A DNA stretch of 64,000 bases from assembly GCA_024138025.1 (NCBI GenBank), contig JAMXBD010000168.1:992001-1056000 (forward strand), in the 5' to 3' direction. The notes under the pieces were generated by a model. It did not search any database. It saw only the letters and a list, made by a program, of their open reading frames with translations, and had not been told where the DNA came from. Below, piece by piece: positions 10,796-23,222 of this stretch (the stretch's first letter is position 1; each line of letters opens with the position of its first letter). A program made the translations under genes and the position numbers. Source of the DNA: Combretum micranthum (lineage: Eukaryota; Streptophyta; Magnoliopsida; Myrtales; Combretaceae).

Positions 10796-12859
10796 CCCTT
10801 TTTGAATTGTTATGAATAAGCATTGATTCATATACTTTGTCAAAAATTGTCAAATGGTAAGTAAAAATAAGGAACCTAAGTCTAATTTGAGTTTTTGGCA
10901 TCCATCATACTTTCAACTAAATATTTTTGTTAAAACAATTGATCCAAAGAAAGTGCATGAAATAAGGCCAAAATTTCCTTATTTCAATTTTTTCTATTGA
11001 AAATATATTATATTTTAGGGAAGGAGAAAATTGAATCAACTCCATACTATAAATAGTTTTATAATCATACAATTAGGCAATGAGACAATATTGATAATTT
11101 CATTATGTATATGAAATAAATTAATAAAAAATAAAAAATGATAAAACTTAAATAAGGATGAAGAAGTGCTATCACCCCTTTATAACCCCTCTCTCTATAT
11201 ACATGTCTTTTTTAAAATGAAAATATCATTTCTTGATCCCAGTAGTTTCTTCCCCCTCTCCTCATAATACTTTTCTTCTAAAGATATTTCCTCATCAAGA
11301 CCCTAAGGTAAAGAAAAATTTTCTCGGATTTGATGATTCTTAATGGAAAGTAAGGCCCAAACCTTAGTATGTTATTTTTCTAGACATTGTTAAGGGTTGG
11401 AGGTGTGAGAAGAAGTAAGTTTCAAGAATCCTATCTATTGAGAATTGGTAAGTAATGGCACAATAATTAGCATTTTGATGAAAACAAAGATTCTGACTAA
11501 ATGAAAAGAGCATCTTGATGTGTAAGTTAGGAAATCTTCAGTGTTTTTCGATTCCAGGAAGATTCTAATAAAAGAGAACCAGTGAGTGATTGGAAATTTT
11601 CCGTTAGTTTTAGTTTTCATATTGTCCATATTTTGGGTTGAATTGAAAATCTTGTTTTTAAAGTATTTTAAATGTGAGAATTTGAGGGTTTTTTTCCATT
11701 GAATTTGAGTTAAATTGATTTGGACATGAAAAATGGAATTTGGAGTTGGAATTTCATGGAAAACGTCTCAATTTCATACAGGGTTGCATTGTTGAGCTAG
11801 TGCATTTTGCATCCACCAACCACAAAATGCTTATGTGGATCTACTCTCTAGTCTTGACCTGACATGATGGTTTAAGGTCAACAAATAGCTAGTTATCAAG
11901 CCAATTCAATACCTATATATCTATATTGTTTATCTTTTTTAAGATATAAATTTAATGATTAATTATTGTCTTCCTTATGTGAATTGTTAATCAATTTTAC
12001 TTGTATATATTTGTAATAAAAATCAAATTACTATCTATATCAAATTAAAATTTTTAACTTCAATTTGAAGATATGCTCATAAGAAAGAGGATTGTTAATC
12101 AACTACTTATAAACACTGTTCCATGACTTTAAAGTGCTGATTTTTTTTTTTTTTTTTACCTACAAGTTTAAGATACTTACAATTGTTTTTTTTTTTTTTT
12201 GGCTAGTAAAAATGAATTTCATTCACTATAAAGAAATTATATCGATTACAATGATCAATACAAGAAAAATGATAAATGAAAAGTTGTGAGTACAATGACT
12301 CAACTGTATAAACATGTATATTTCTTCTATAGTAAAAAAATCCCACATGCATAGGGGATAGAAATTTTCGTACAAAAATAAAACCCAAACAATTGGTGAG
12401 TAGATTAAATCCCATAAAAGGAATAACAAAATCTCATATAAGAACAAAAACAAAAAATACATAAAAATCCGTTTAATCTAAAAGCTATTGGTCGAATGAT
12501 ATTTGCTTAATCTTGATGGTCTTTAAATCACCCAGATCATTGATTATGATGGAAATATTATATTACAGCCCAAATCTAATGTCAGATGTAGTAGATCCAT
12601 GATTATTAATATTAATAGCGATGGATCTACGAGATTACTGCAGTAGACAATTAAAAAAGATTTAGATCAGAAAGGCAGCCACCCTCTACACCAGGGTTTG
12701 CCAAAAGGAAAAAAAAAAAAAAAACAAAACTCAGAGAGGAGAGAGATAAAGGTCTTAGGATATTTACAATTTTAGTTATAAAATTGAAACTACATTCTGG
12801 GTATGCTTTTATCTTGACTCAAAATGGACTAATCTACATTTAACATTAATAATGCTTTG
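10796..12859. other. intergenic or possible distal LTR sequence, no gene seen
   Basis: Contains a TATA-like stretch and a pyrimidine-rich segment near 11180-11290 and poly-T runs at 12142-12157 and 12187-12200. It might be the upstream part of the LTR-like copy at 12860-13330, but similarity is too weak to claim. No coding region was recognised. Confidence 0.3.
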
Positions 12860-13330
12860 TTGCTCATACTTGACCATGGTTAGTAGATCGAGAGTATTAG
12901 CAATGCTAATGCAATACCCCAGTAATTTTTGTGTGGCACTCTCCTCGTATGGCGTTGCACTTGGAGATGTATTAAGTAGATTTAGGTGACTTTTGGTTTC
13001 ATAGATGTTAGGGAGTACTCATACATCATATATAGATAAACACTACATATATGTGTATACCCTTAGATACTTACTTATCCCCCACAACATCATAGATCTG
13101 TAATATATATGTGAACTTTGGGATGCGGAGTCATGCCTTTATTGCTTGAATAATTTAAATAAAAGATACTATTGAAAAGGTTGATGCATATTGATTGTTG
13201 AATGCATATGAGCTTGAATAGTGTTTGTATATGTGCTTGTGAGTGTTGTAATAGCATCCTAAGCTTTTGGTTCACTTCTTTCCTCTTTTTCATGTTCATG
13301 TGATAGTCCAATGATGTTTGATCTATTTGA
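12860..13330 (+). mobile_element. gypsy-type LTR fragment, family copy 1
   Basis: Shares ordered landmarks with 17500-17960 and 20870-21190: GTTAGGGAGTACTCA; a GTGCTTGTG segment; CTAAGCTTTTGGTTCACT followed by a CTTTC-rich stretch; and GATCTATTTGATTCTA. The layout 'AAGCTT then (G)GTTCACT then CTTTCTTTTT' is common in plant Ty3/gypsy chromovirus LTRs. Heavily diverged. Confidence 0.5.
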
Positions 13331-13639
13331 TTCTATTGGAGATAAAGACTCCTTAACACACACATACACATACACACAGGTAGGTACGTACTATGGTTTA
13401 GATGATCATATGCACACACACGTACTTGGTATTGATGATTATATGCTAGGATGTTAGTATAGGCTTAGACCCAATAATTATATGTGTATGTTATGATGTG
13501 TTTAATGAACCCTCACTTGAGATATCTTTGGGTTGCCTTATTATATTATTAATTGTGATTTATTACAAGTTTTTGAACTTTTGCATATACCTACATTTGA
13601 ATATAGACAAGTAACAGAGTAACGTTAGGGGTTTACAAT

Positions 13640-13830
13640 ATATACTCCTATTTGGATAGTTGATTTGGTTTCGTTGTCAAGCCGAATTGATATTAATATA
13701 ATACCGATAAAAAAACTAATAATTTTACTTATAAACTATCCAAATTAAACCAATACCAAACCAATATTAATCCAATACGAATAAGTTACCAATAAAAATC
13801 CAATAATTTAAATAAGTCCTATTCAATATT
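13640..13830. repeat. AT-rich repeat with repeated ATACCAA / CCAATA words
   Basis: The segment runs from TTGGTTTCGTTGTCAAGCCG through several AAACCAATACCAAACC-like words. It resembles the low-complexity ends of plant MITEs, but I see no clear partner end. Low confidence. Confidence 0.25.
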
Positions 13831-14449
13831 TAGGTGGGAAGACTTTGAAATATGAAATTCTAAAACGTTAAGTATAGCAACCAACAAAATCTAATAGAAT
13901 AGTCGTACACGTGAGCAACGTGGAAAGAGAGGACTGAGTCTGTAAATTCAAGTCCCAGTACGAAGATACCAAACCCTTTTGTGGCAGTTTCCTTGTGAAA
14001 ACGCGTCAATGGAATGGAACCCGCGATTTTATAGTAGTAAACTTGGAGTTTTCAGGTCAATGCGTTAGCTGACTTGAAATCTTAGGATTCATACCAGGTA
14101 CAACGTCCAAGTTCGAGGAACATACCATTCATTTCTTATTTAATTAGAGGAACCTGACATGCATCAACCCAGATATGGACAAGCTGCTGTCACATTATTT
14201 GCAAGTCCTAACTAAATTCTTGAGATTGCTATCAGTTATATTTGAATCTTCTATTGATTGACTTTACAAGGAATACTTATTTTTATTTTTTAAATTATAA
14301 TTTTATTTGGTTTATAGAATAGTTAATGCACAGAATTCCTATTGCTATTAATTCGTATTCTTTCATCTTTCATCCGTACTTTCATATTGGATCCTTAACT
14401 TTATTAAAATAACAATATACTAATGTTTTAAATGTGTAGATATATACAT

Positions 14450-14940
14450 ATATCTAATATCTAATAATATCTTAAGTGCATCAAAGTAAATATGTAGTAA
14501 TTATTTAATCATTTTTGTTTTTATTTTTTTAAAGTTACCCATCCTAATTCCTATTATATTTTGCAAGTAAAAGTACTATTAAGTTATGTTTGGTTTACCG
14601 GAATAGATGAAATAAAAAATCAATTATATCTTAACTGCATCAAAATAAACAAGTAGTTATTACTTAATTATTTTATTTTTTATTTTTAAAGGGTTGCTCA
14701 TTTTGACCTCTATTATATTTTGTAAATAAATGTATCTTTACATAAGGTTTGATTAATTACAATAGATGAGTTGAAAAATCAACTCTATCTTAGCGTATTG
14801 ACATAATAAGTAGTTATTATTTAATTATTTTTATTTTTTAAAAATTGCTTATTTTAATCCTTATTATATTTTGCAAGTAGAAGTATCGTTTGCTACACTT
14901 GATTAACTGGAATGGAATGAATGAAATACGTTCGATTAAC
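14450..14940. repeat. three-copy tandem repeat, period about 155 bp
   Basis: The landmark TATTATATTTTG(C/T)AA(G/A)TA occurs at about 14552, 14711 and 14862. Each is preceded by TAGT(A/T)ATTA(C/T)TTAATTATTTTT and followed by a segment on the pattern of GTTTGATTAA-TGGAATAGATGAA. The copies differ by substitutions and small indels. Confidence 0.75.
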
Positions 14941-15199
14941 TGGGAATGGATGAAAGGAAAATAGGGGGAAAAATAAAACAAAAAAGAAGAAAAGAAGGAA
15001 AAAAAACTAGTTACAGTAATGTCAGTTCAGTTTAACGGTTTTGAGTTTCGGGACCCCTCTCCCGTCCTGAGCAGCACACTTCTGTATAATTTCAACTTAC
15101 CCGGCAATAAACAGATTGAACGGAATCATTACAAAATGGAAATCAAACTAAAAATTTCGATCACTTTCAAGTAATAATAATTTCAATAGCTTTGTATTA

Positions 15200-15475
15200 T
15201 TGCAATAGTATAGTTTAGGGGTTGGCATTACAATTGGTCGCTTTTAGTGACTACGGTCTTAAAATACCATAGTAAAACGATATAATACCACATTACGATA
15301 AAAATACAATATTTTAATGAAGTTGATACTCAAAAGAAGTACCGTATTATAATGAAATAATACTATGTTAAGACAAAAATACTATATTTGACAAAGTTGG
15401 AGTTAGTACTTTAAAAGTACCATATTGGAACAAAAATACCACGTTATGATAGGCCACTAAAAATATAATTGCTTT
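15200..15475. repeat. degenerate short-period repeat rich in ATACCA/TACTAT words
   Basis: Successive blocks read AAAATACCATAGTAAAACGA, ATAATACCACATTACGATAA, TACCGTATTATAATGA and AAATACCACGTTATGATA. TTTTAGTGACT (near 15243) and the complement of AGGCCACTAAAA (near 15453) may be worn inverted ends. No coding content. Confidence 0.35.
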
Positions 15476-16619
15476 TTGCGATTGATTCCTATAAAATCAC
15501 CATGTTTCAGGCAATCAAATAAAAAACCCCAAATCAAGATTATAATAAAATTGAAAACAAAGTGAAGAAAGTATTTATTTAATTTTTTTTCCTTCCATGG
15601 AATTCATAAGAACAACCATATCCTATGAGTCGTTCTCATCAACTGGTCGTCGAAGCCGAAAAAGGAAAGAAGTCGAGTTGAGCAGTGATCCCTGTAGAAT
15701 GATAACTTCGTTGCCCTCTTAACATCCTTTGTCAATTCTTTGTTTTCCTTTGTTTTAAAGCTGAGGAAAGATAACATATGTTTGAGTTCCTTTTTTTTTT
15801 TTTTTAACAAAATACAGATGTTGTAGACATTAAAAAAAAAAAAACTGGTATCAAAATTTAAAAAATATAAAAACATAATTACTTATTTTATAAGTATTTA
15901 TTTATTTGTTTGCTTTTTTTTTTTTATAAGATAAGGGTTTTGTTGCATGAGCTATAACTAATTATTAAAAATAAAAACCTTAAATGTTATAGCTTCTTTT
16001 TACGTCTAAAATCAATAATATTTAGAGTATAGGTCCAATATGGACATTTTTCCTTTTTTGCCATGTGAGTCCAATATGGATTAATAATAAATAGAGCGCT
16101 TCATTTTGAGTAATCATATTTATTATGTGCTATTAGGTTTTATTCGTAAATATTTAATGAGCTAGCTGTTCTTATACTATTATGATGCTTGTCAATAATC
16201 GGTCCCCTCAGAAGTTTTTGATTAATTTTTTTGTGTGGTCCTATATTGTGGGCATAAGTTTTTCCATGTGCTTTGTATGGCTGGCCATGATCTCAATGCA
16301 TGTTCTAGACTTTCATGATCATACTAATATTTATGGCATCTCATATGTCTAATTTGTAGTTGTTGATTGATTTTTTGCCCCACAGGTAATTGATTATTAA
16401 GTGTATTACAAATAAAGAGTTTTGCTTTCAAGCTGAGTGGGGAAGTCCAAAGTCACCTTAGTGGTAAGGTATTCATCTGTTGTGGAGTCGATTGAGGGTA
16501 GATTTCAACCAATTGAATCTTTGTTATTGTCATATAAAAGTAAGTAAATTATAATGAAGGGTAAAAGTGTCATTTATAAATTAATAAAAGGGTTTTATGG
16601 TCCGCCATAATATGGATAG

Positions 16620-18264
16620 ATATATTATATCATATGGCAGACATGTGATTGAGAATAAGAAGACACAGTTGTATACTGCCTTATAAGCCGCCAGCATTGG
16701 TGGCCGTTGTTTGTTGAGTTTTAAGCCTTTAGTGTACAATCTAAGCCACCAGCCTTTATATCAGCCTTTATACATGGAATTTGTAAAGATTTCCAAGTTC
16801 TATAAATATCTTAACCCATCTTTCCTTTTCTCAAAACCTTTCCTAAACTGTAGAAAACCTCTCCAAACCGTGATCTTTGTTTCAAGAAAGACCAAGATTC
16901 AAGAATCAGGTAAGTTGGTTATTTTCTATTCTTTAGCGATCTAAAGGAATGATCTCTTCCTAAAGTCTTTTTTTTTTTTTTTGTTTCGAAGGGAGTTAAT
17001 CTTGGAGGAGTTTTGGAGAAAATCCTAAGTTTCTTGTTAGAGATTTTGTGTTCTACAATCAAGGAGGAAGAAGAATCAAGAAATAAGTAAGTTGATCCTT
17101 TTTAATCCTTTTGGTGATTTAAAAGTGTGATCTTTCTTGAATTTCTTGTTGATGTTGAAGAGAGTCAAAACTTCGGAGAAATTTTGGGAGAAAACCCTAA
17201 GTTTGGTGTTTGGAGATTCTGTGGTTTTACAATCAAAAGGAAAAAGGTGTGTATGAATATAAGGATTGTAATTCTTTTGAGTTTAGGGTTTCGATGTTAG
17301 TAGGAGTATGATTATTTTTGTGAAAACAAGTTTTGAGATAGTCTTGCTTATGTGATCAGGTTTTTTGGTGACATTAAGTTTTCTATTTCAAGAGCTGTTA
17401 CAGGTACGACCTTACCTTACTTGTTGATTGAGATTGTAGGCTTAGTATTTGTAAATTGGCATAATATTATCCAGCTTTAATTGAATTTGCTGCTTGTCTT
17501 TGACTATGTCTAGTAGACTGGGAGTACTATGTTACTAGGATAACGCCCTGAAGATCTGTATGTGTCGTTGTCCTGAGTGGAGTTGTGCACAAAGATGATT
17601 CTGGTAGCTTATGAATGGTATGAGTACGGTACCCAGGGTGTTTGGAGAGTACCCAATACCAATATATATGTATCAAAGTATTTTGTATATAAACTTGCTT
17701 TCATGGAGTCATGAGTTACTCTAGGTTTAGGATTAGTTGTAAATGGTTCTAAACTATGTTGTTTGCTTAACTAGTCGATAATAACCTATGGTTGTTGCAT
17801 ATGTTGTTAGGTTGCATGTGAAATTTTTATGATGCTTGTCCATGCACTTGTGCTTGTGGTTTGACATACTAAGCTTTTGTGTTCACTCTTTTATTTTTAG
17901 GAACAAGTGATGATCCCGTAGTATTCGATCTATCTGGATATATGTTTATGTGAACTGTAGGGAGAACGATAATGGATTCGACTTACTTGCTGAGCTTTAG
18001 ATATTTTGGATTTGAGAAAACGAGAGTTGAAGACTCTAATCAAATTTTAGAAGACCTTTTATTATGGTGTTTTAAGTTTGATAACGTTGGTGCTTTGGTT
18101 TATGCCAACTATGATGTTTAGAAGTTTTATTATTTTATAAAATTTTAAAAGTACCATTATATGTGAGATATTGATGTTATATGAAATTTTTTAATTGTGG
18201 ATTAGTGGAATAATAGGTTTAGCATATCTATCTCAAGTGAGGACACGTAGCGGGCTGATAACAC
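16620..18264 (+). mobile_element. gypsy-type LTR, family copy 2 (longest copy)
   Basis: Carries the ordered landmarks of this LTR family: GGAGAGTACCCAATACC (17644), CATGCACTTGTGCTTGTGG (17842), CTAAGCTTTTGTGTTCACTC (17871) with CTTTTATTTTTAG, then GATCTATCTGGATAT (17927). It ends CACGTAGCGGGCTGATAACA, which aligns with the end of copy 3 (CATGTGGTGAGCTGTAAATAA) and with the GGGGCGTGACA ends usual for chromovirus LTRs. The left limit is uncertain. No internal domain is attached, so it may be a solo LTR. Confidence 0.5.
16901..17247 (+). repeat. tandem duplication of about 170 bp inside LTR copy 2
   Basis: Two successive units (16901-17070 and 17071-17247) share AAGAATCA, TAAGTTG, a GATCT(C/T)TC(T/C) block, GAGTTTTGG/AATTTTGGGAGAAAA(T/C)CCTAAGTTT, GAGATTCTGTG and ACAATCAA. 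Confidence 0.65.
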
Positions 18265-18479
18265 CTTTAGTTTAGATAGTTATAGTTATTGTATCTTGTC
18301 CTAAGCTAATGAAATCTTGTTCTTTTGAATTTAGCCACATTGATCCCACTTGGTCCTTAATCCAATTGCTTATTGGATAGCCAATGACATTTTCATTCCA
18401 TTTTTTTTTTTTATTTCCAATTGCATCTTACCGTGCTTTGTAATGACTATAGGGTAAGGGGATTGTATAAGATGTGATT

Positions 18480-19300
18480 CAAAGGTCCTAGTTTGGACCA
18501 TTTTCAATCTAGAATTTGCGTTGTTTTCCTCCTTAAATGATATATTGGCCGCGTTCTATGAGGCATTGATGTCCTTCTACTATTTCTTTCCATTTTAGGG
18601 ACTCATAGGCTATTGTCATTCATGGTGTCCCTCGCATTCTATTCTTGTATTTTCTCTTAGTAATTGCCACCAAGTTTTCTTAGTGTATTTTTTTTTTTTT
18701 TGAAAGTTTCTTAATTTATCAGGCTTTGCATCTCTTATATATATTGTCTAAACCCATGACATTGTTTTCTTTAGGAGTGTTAAACTTATCCCAAAGAATC
18801 CAATGTGTTTTCTTTGTACTTGCTGACCCTCCCCATATGAATTTCCTAACCAAGTGGAGATTTGGGGGATATGGCTTGGAATAGCTTATAGACCATTTTT
18901 AAAAGGAGCAACCTACTAGCCATGTTAAGAAATTGGCTTTTCCACCCCAAAAGTTTGGTTTGTATTTTAGAGATCAGGTGGAGGCATTCGGTTAGTTTTA
19001 GTTTCTTTCCTTGATTCACAGGGAATCTAAAGTACTTTTGAGGGAGGTATTGATGTCAATTCGATTATAATCCTTCTTTCTTTTTGTATACTTGCTAGTA
19101 CATTCCTTGTGAAGTAGATTTTTTATTTTGAGTTATTGGTTTGCAATCCGGACCAGCCTTTGTAGGTATCCAGGGTATGTTTCATTGCTTTAATTAATTT
19201 GGTGGTGGCCTTTGCGGTCAGTATAACATCATCCACAAATATTTAGTGGGAAAAGTGACATGAAGTTCCTTTAATTTTTATTGGTTACCTTTATTTGTTG
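18480..19300 (-). pseudogene. LINE (L1-type) reverse transcriptase remnant
   Basis: The minus strand reads H-stop-IFVDDVILTAKATT around 19228-19245. FVDD is the RT catalytic motif of plant L1-like LINEs. It is followed by GWSGLQTNNSK and IYFTRNVLASIQKE, and then at about 18740-18860 by RKFIWGGSASTKKTHW and LWDKFNTPKE. That matches the family order of RT palm, thumb and the 'FLWGG...W..K' segment. Several stops and frameshifts are present, and only the C-terminal half of the RT survives. An (ATT)n microsatellite truncates it at 19308. No endonuclease or poly-A tail was found. Confidence 0.75.
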
Positions 19301-19307
19301 TTGTTGC

Positions 19308-19353
<46 letters not shown>
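19308..19353. repeat. (ATT)n microsatellite
   Basis: About fifteen uninterrupted ATT units. Confidence 0.95.
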
Positions 19354-19389
19354 TAGGATACGAATTGTGCCTATGCAAAATATGGGTTA

Positions 19390-19672
19390 AGGGAAAAATA
19401 TTACATGTTCATAAAATATTACAAAAATATCACTAGATTGAAAAATAATTTGAAAAATAGACAAGTTGAATTGTCTCTTAAAGATATAGGTTCATTAGTG
19501 GTGTCTTGAACTTGTTTCCTAAAAAGATGATTTAATAGATGAATTTGCTTATTACAATTAATAAACTCATCTCTTGAAAATATGAGTTTTACTTATTAAT
19601 TTTTGAATTATTTTTTATACATAATATTTTTATAAATTTTTATTAAAATATTATTTTTTCCCATATCCTTGT
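19390..19672. mobile_element. MITE, family M1 copy 1
   Basis: The left end (AAGGGAAAAATATTACATG...) and the complement of the right end (GGATATGGGAAAAAATAATATT...) form imperfect inverted repeats of about 60 bp ending in a TTTGAAAAAT-like block. The interior has short inverted motifs on the pattern of AACTCATCTCTTGAAAATATGAGTT. It is related to the copy at 40142-40505. Confidence 0.6.
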
Positions 19673-20213
19673 CAAATATAATATAATAATATTCATTTCC
19701 AAAATATTCTCTAAAACCATGTGTAAAATGAACACATCATTATATTAAAGAATTGCCTAGTACTGTCAAGTTTTTTATGCTTATCTGCTAATGTAATTCA
19801 CGAATGCGTAATGCCCATGGACTCGGGCTTCCGTTTATTTGACCGTGGTCTAGTGGCCAAATTTAGCCTGGCTTATATTTATTACATTCTTTCGGCCCAC
19901 TCCAAAAGATCCCAGATCCATTTACCATATAGAACAATATACATTATATAGTGAGAAAACAAGAATTTCTTTACTGAGCTTATTATGTAGGGCATCAAAG
20001 CACTCGCAAACATTTACACATATGAATATGATTCTGACAAGAAGAACTCGAAAAGTGTTTGTCATAAGAAGACTTAAAAAGAAAATAATAATAATTATAG
20101 TAATATAATGACTGAGTCACTTAAATCTGCTCTAAACCGGAAGCTTAAATATAAATATTATGTAAATATGCTACACATGTAGCAAATAAATCTAAATATA
20201 TTTTAATATATAA

Positions 20214-20460
20214 AGGACCAATATCACGAATGGTACATGAATCTTGATAAAATATACAGTTAAGTGCATGAACTTTGAAATTAATTAACCTAATATATGA
20301 AAGAACTTTCCATACATGTCAATAGTACTCTTATCAAGCTCTTTTATGTATTAAATTAATCAATTTCAAAGTTTTTCATATACTAAATTGATTAATTTAG
20401 AAGTTCAGATATTAAATTGATCAGTATCCAAATTCATGTACCATTCATGAAATTATCCCA
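20214..20460. mobile_element. MITE with about 90-bp inverted repeats, family M2
   Basis: The left arm ATATCACGAATGGTACATGAA and the complement of the right arm TTTCATGAATGGTACATGAA continue to pair through a TGAACTT block and AATTAAT. The whole 247 bp would fold as a hairpin. Non-coding. Confidence 0.75.
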
Positions 20461-20869
20461 TCATAAATTATATATATTTTATTTGTTAAATAAGATCTAT
20501 ATTTTGTATATGTCATATGTATGTTTATATATACTTTATAATATGCTATATATGTCTATAATTTGTTTCTTATGTAAATAGTTTTGTCATTTTGTAATTT
20601 GATTATGGGGTAATAATATTATATTTAATAAAAAAAATACAAAATAATAACAATAAGTTTTAACGGGTTTGTGGGATTGGTTAATGGATTTAGGTCCTAC
20701 CAGAATCTAGACACATTTAAATTCATGTCATTTTCAGGTTCGATCCGTTTATTTTTCGTGTTGATTTATACTTACTCAAACCCTTTTATAATAGCATCGT
20801 GTCTGGGTTCAAGGGTCAAGTTCTAAATTGCTAGTGCCATTTCCATGCATGTAGTTATACTTTAAATTA

Positions 20870-21475
20870 TTACGTGTAGATCTAAGTTTTAGACTCATGG
20901 ATGTTAGGGAGTACCCAACGTCGAACACATATTATGTTATTGAAATATTGAGTTATCTCCATGCTGTTTAATGGACTTAAAAATCAAAGATAATAATCAA
21001 CTATTTGCTGCATTAGATATATGTTTGCATATAAATGAGCTATTGTTTGCTCATGCACTTGTGCTTATTGTAGCACTATGTGGAGCTTCAATTCACTCGT
21101 CATTTCTTTCTTAGGTTTAGGTAGCACACCTTTCATGTATGTTCTTTCTAGATATGATCTAACGGTAGATTATTGGGATGATGGAAGCAACAACAGCTGC
21201 CAAGTTAATGATTAAAATAGATAATCTATGTGAACATGAACCTAACTTGTGTATGGCCATGACTTATTTATATTTATGTGCTAGTTTCTTATGGTAGGGT
21301 ATAGACACCAATTGAAATTAGTAGTTTAGTTGATTAGTTGTATTTGATGGACTCTTTGTTGAGCCTTCATTTAGTTAACCTTTATGATGTATGTGACCTA
21401 ACTTTATTGTAGTTATCTAATTATTAATGTATGCGTATCTGTATATTAAATGTAGTCATGTGGTGAGCTGTAAAT
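20870..21475 (+). mobile_element. gypsy-type LTR fragment, family copy 3
   Basis: Has GATGTTAGGGAGTACCCAACG (20900), TGCTCATGCACTTGTGCTTAT (21049), TCAATTCACTCGTCATTTC with TTTCTTAGGTTTAGG (21090-21120), CTAGATATGATCT (21149) and an end GTCATGTGGTGAGCTGTAAA (21455), in the same order as copies 1 and 2. No coding domain is attached. Confidence 0.5.
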
Positions 21476-22577
21476 AACCTTAAGTTTAGAACATTATTGC
21501 CTCAATAGCCACCTTTTTCATACTCCATCTACCACCATTTACTCACACACCCGTTTTGACAATAGCTACTTTAACCAAATCATCACAGTTTACTTCAATT
21601 TGCATTACCATTTCTCTTAAAAATTGTTTATGACAATCTCAACAATGATGCCAATACCTACTTTGCCTCCCTTTATGTCAAATGCATCACCACAATTAAG
21701 ATTTTTGTGACGGTTTAGACTCTAATCCCAATTTTAAGTTAAAAATCCTTTCCATATGAAAGTTTCTGTGAGCTATCAACTAAGTAAATTTAGTTTGTAC
21801 CCTCAAGTTGCTTCTTATTGTAATTTAGTGCTCAACCAGACTAATTACAAATATTTACTATTAATTTATAGTTGTTTTGATTGCTATTTGTGCTTGCCAA
21901 TAAGATATATATGGTACATAACAAGTTGGGTTATATGGATTATCCAATGGGTCGAACTATTGAAATAAATTGAATTATTCATTTTCAAGACTAAGTTTTT
22001 TCAAAACAAGATATGATGTTTGTATTGGTTGTTGTATTTTAATTATTTAAGGCATATATTTATTGTACATAATAATATTTTTGATAATGATTGTTTTTAT
22101 TAAATATCATTGTTCTTCCAAATATCTAGCTATATAGGTTTTTCATAAAGATCAGAGTTTTTCAATTATGAGACATGGAAATTTTGATTGTAGCTATTAT
22201 AGAGTATGATAACGTAATGGGGGAACTTGATTCAAGGTTTGTTTTGGCTAAAATAAACAATAAGACACAAGCGGTAGATTAAAGTAAAGTAGCAAATGGT
22301 GTTAGCTGTTTATGTTGAAGAAGTCAAGAAAATACAAGACTATGAAGACAATGGAGTTGGGCCGAAGAGCGATGGGCTGTTTAGGCCAATATATACATTA
22401 CATTTCAATTGCCATAGTTGTAAGAAGGTCTAACTTCAATAAGGTTTTGCATATTATGTCTACATTTTTTTACATACAAAAAACATTCTGTAACTAACAA
22501 GAAGCATCCATATGCATATACCTGACGTACCCGTGTACATGGATATTGAGTAGAATATCGTAACAACTTGGGAAATA
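21476..22577. other. intergenic, nothing recognised
   Basis: No domain, terminal repeat or supported frame seen. The frame at 21756-21968 has no family resemblance I know. Confidence 0.3.
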
Positions 22578-22637
22578 TCATATATATATATATATATATA
22601 TATACATATTTATATATAGAGAGAAAGAGAGAGAGAC
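22578..22637. repeat. (AT)n followed by (GA)n microsatellite
   Basis: An AT dinucleotide run at about 22579-22604, then a short spacer and GAGAGAAAGAGAGAGAG. It lies about 30 bp outside the Tat-lineage element. Confidence 0.9.
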
Positions 22638-22669
22638 TTGTTACGAAAGCTAATTCCACCGATAAAGTT

Positions 22670-23172
22670 TAGGCCCCATAAATGCAAAACAGGGCTAGTA
22701 AGGCACTAGGGGGTTGCTCAGTGCAGTTATTCCGATGTTTAAATCAGTTCGTAGGTCACTTAAAGAGCACCAAGGAGACTATGCGAGGGAAATAGTGAAT
22801 TGATGAAATGAGTAACTTGCATGTACCTAAGGAGGGAAGGGTTATTTATAGTTGTAGTCATATCAGAATGGGACCTACCAAATCTTTTTTGTTATGATGG
22901 TCCTTAAGCTAGCAACTGACATGGTATTGGAAAGAAGGATATGTCACAGGTACAAGGTCGAAGGACTAAGAGGACGTGGAGTGAGATCGGAAGCATATCA
23001 TAAGGGAACTCATAGAGTATCAGTGGTGAGATGAGATTGAGTTTAGCTTAATGGCTAGATTCCTTATGAACTAGGTCGAGCTCATGGGCTTCAGGATTCT
23101 ATGTGGGCTTTTCAGCCTAAATGAGGCTTGCAGTAGCCTAGTTAGGTCTTAACCTATTTTTTGTCATTAACA
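22670..23172 (-). repeat. 3' LTR of the Tat-lineage element
   Basis: Aligns throughout with 37405-37965. Shared blocks are (A/G)GGCACT(A/G)GGGGGTT, AAGTCAGTTCGTAG-like, GAGGGAAGGG(T/C)(T/C)ATTTATAGTTGTAGTCAT, GGACC(T/C)ACC(A/G)AAT, and GACTAGGTCGAGCTCATGG. The plus-strand ends are TAGGCC...AACA, fitting TG...CA ends after decay. The TATTTATAG in complement may be the U3 TATA region. Diverged well beyond a recent insertion. Confidence 0.85.
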
Positions 23173-23222
23173 CTTGTCGTTCCCACCCCCTCTTCCCTTC
23201 CTCTTCACCCCCCTCCCCCAAC
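23173..23222 (-). other. polypurine tract of the Tat-lineage element
   Basis: Directly inside the 3' LTR, the minus strand is almost pure purine: GGGGGAGGGGGGTGAAGAGG, then AAGGGAAGAGGGGGTGGGAA. This is where second-strand priming would start. Confidence 0.7.

Noticed and set aside
13505..13535. CTCACTTGAGATAT near LTR copy 1 as the inverted end of LTR copy 2 (TATCTCAAGTGAG)
   Set aside because: A single 13-base inverted match without flanking similarity; likely chance.
22405..22659. Frame with an ICKYVYIYIYIYIYM-like stretch
   Set aside because: It translates the (AT)n microsatellite; no real protein similarity.
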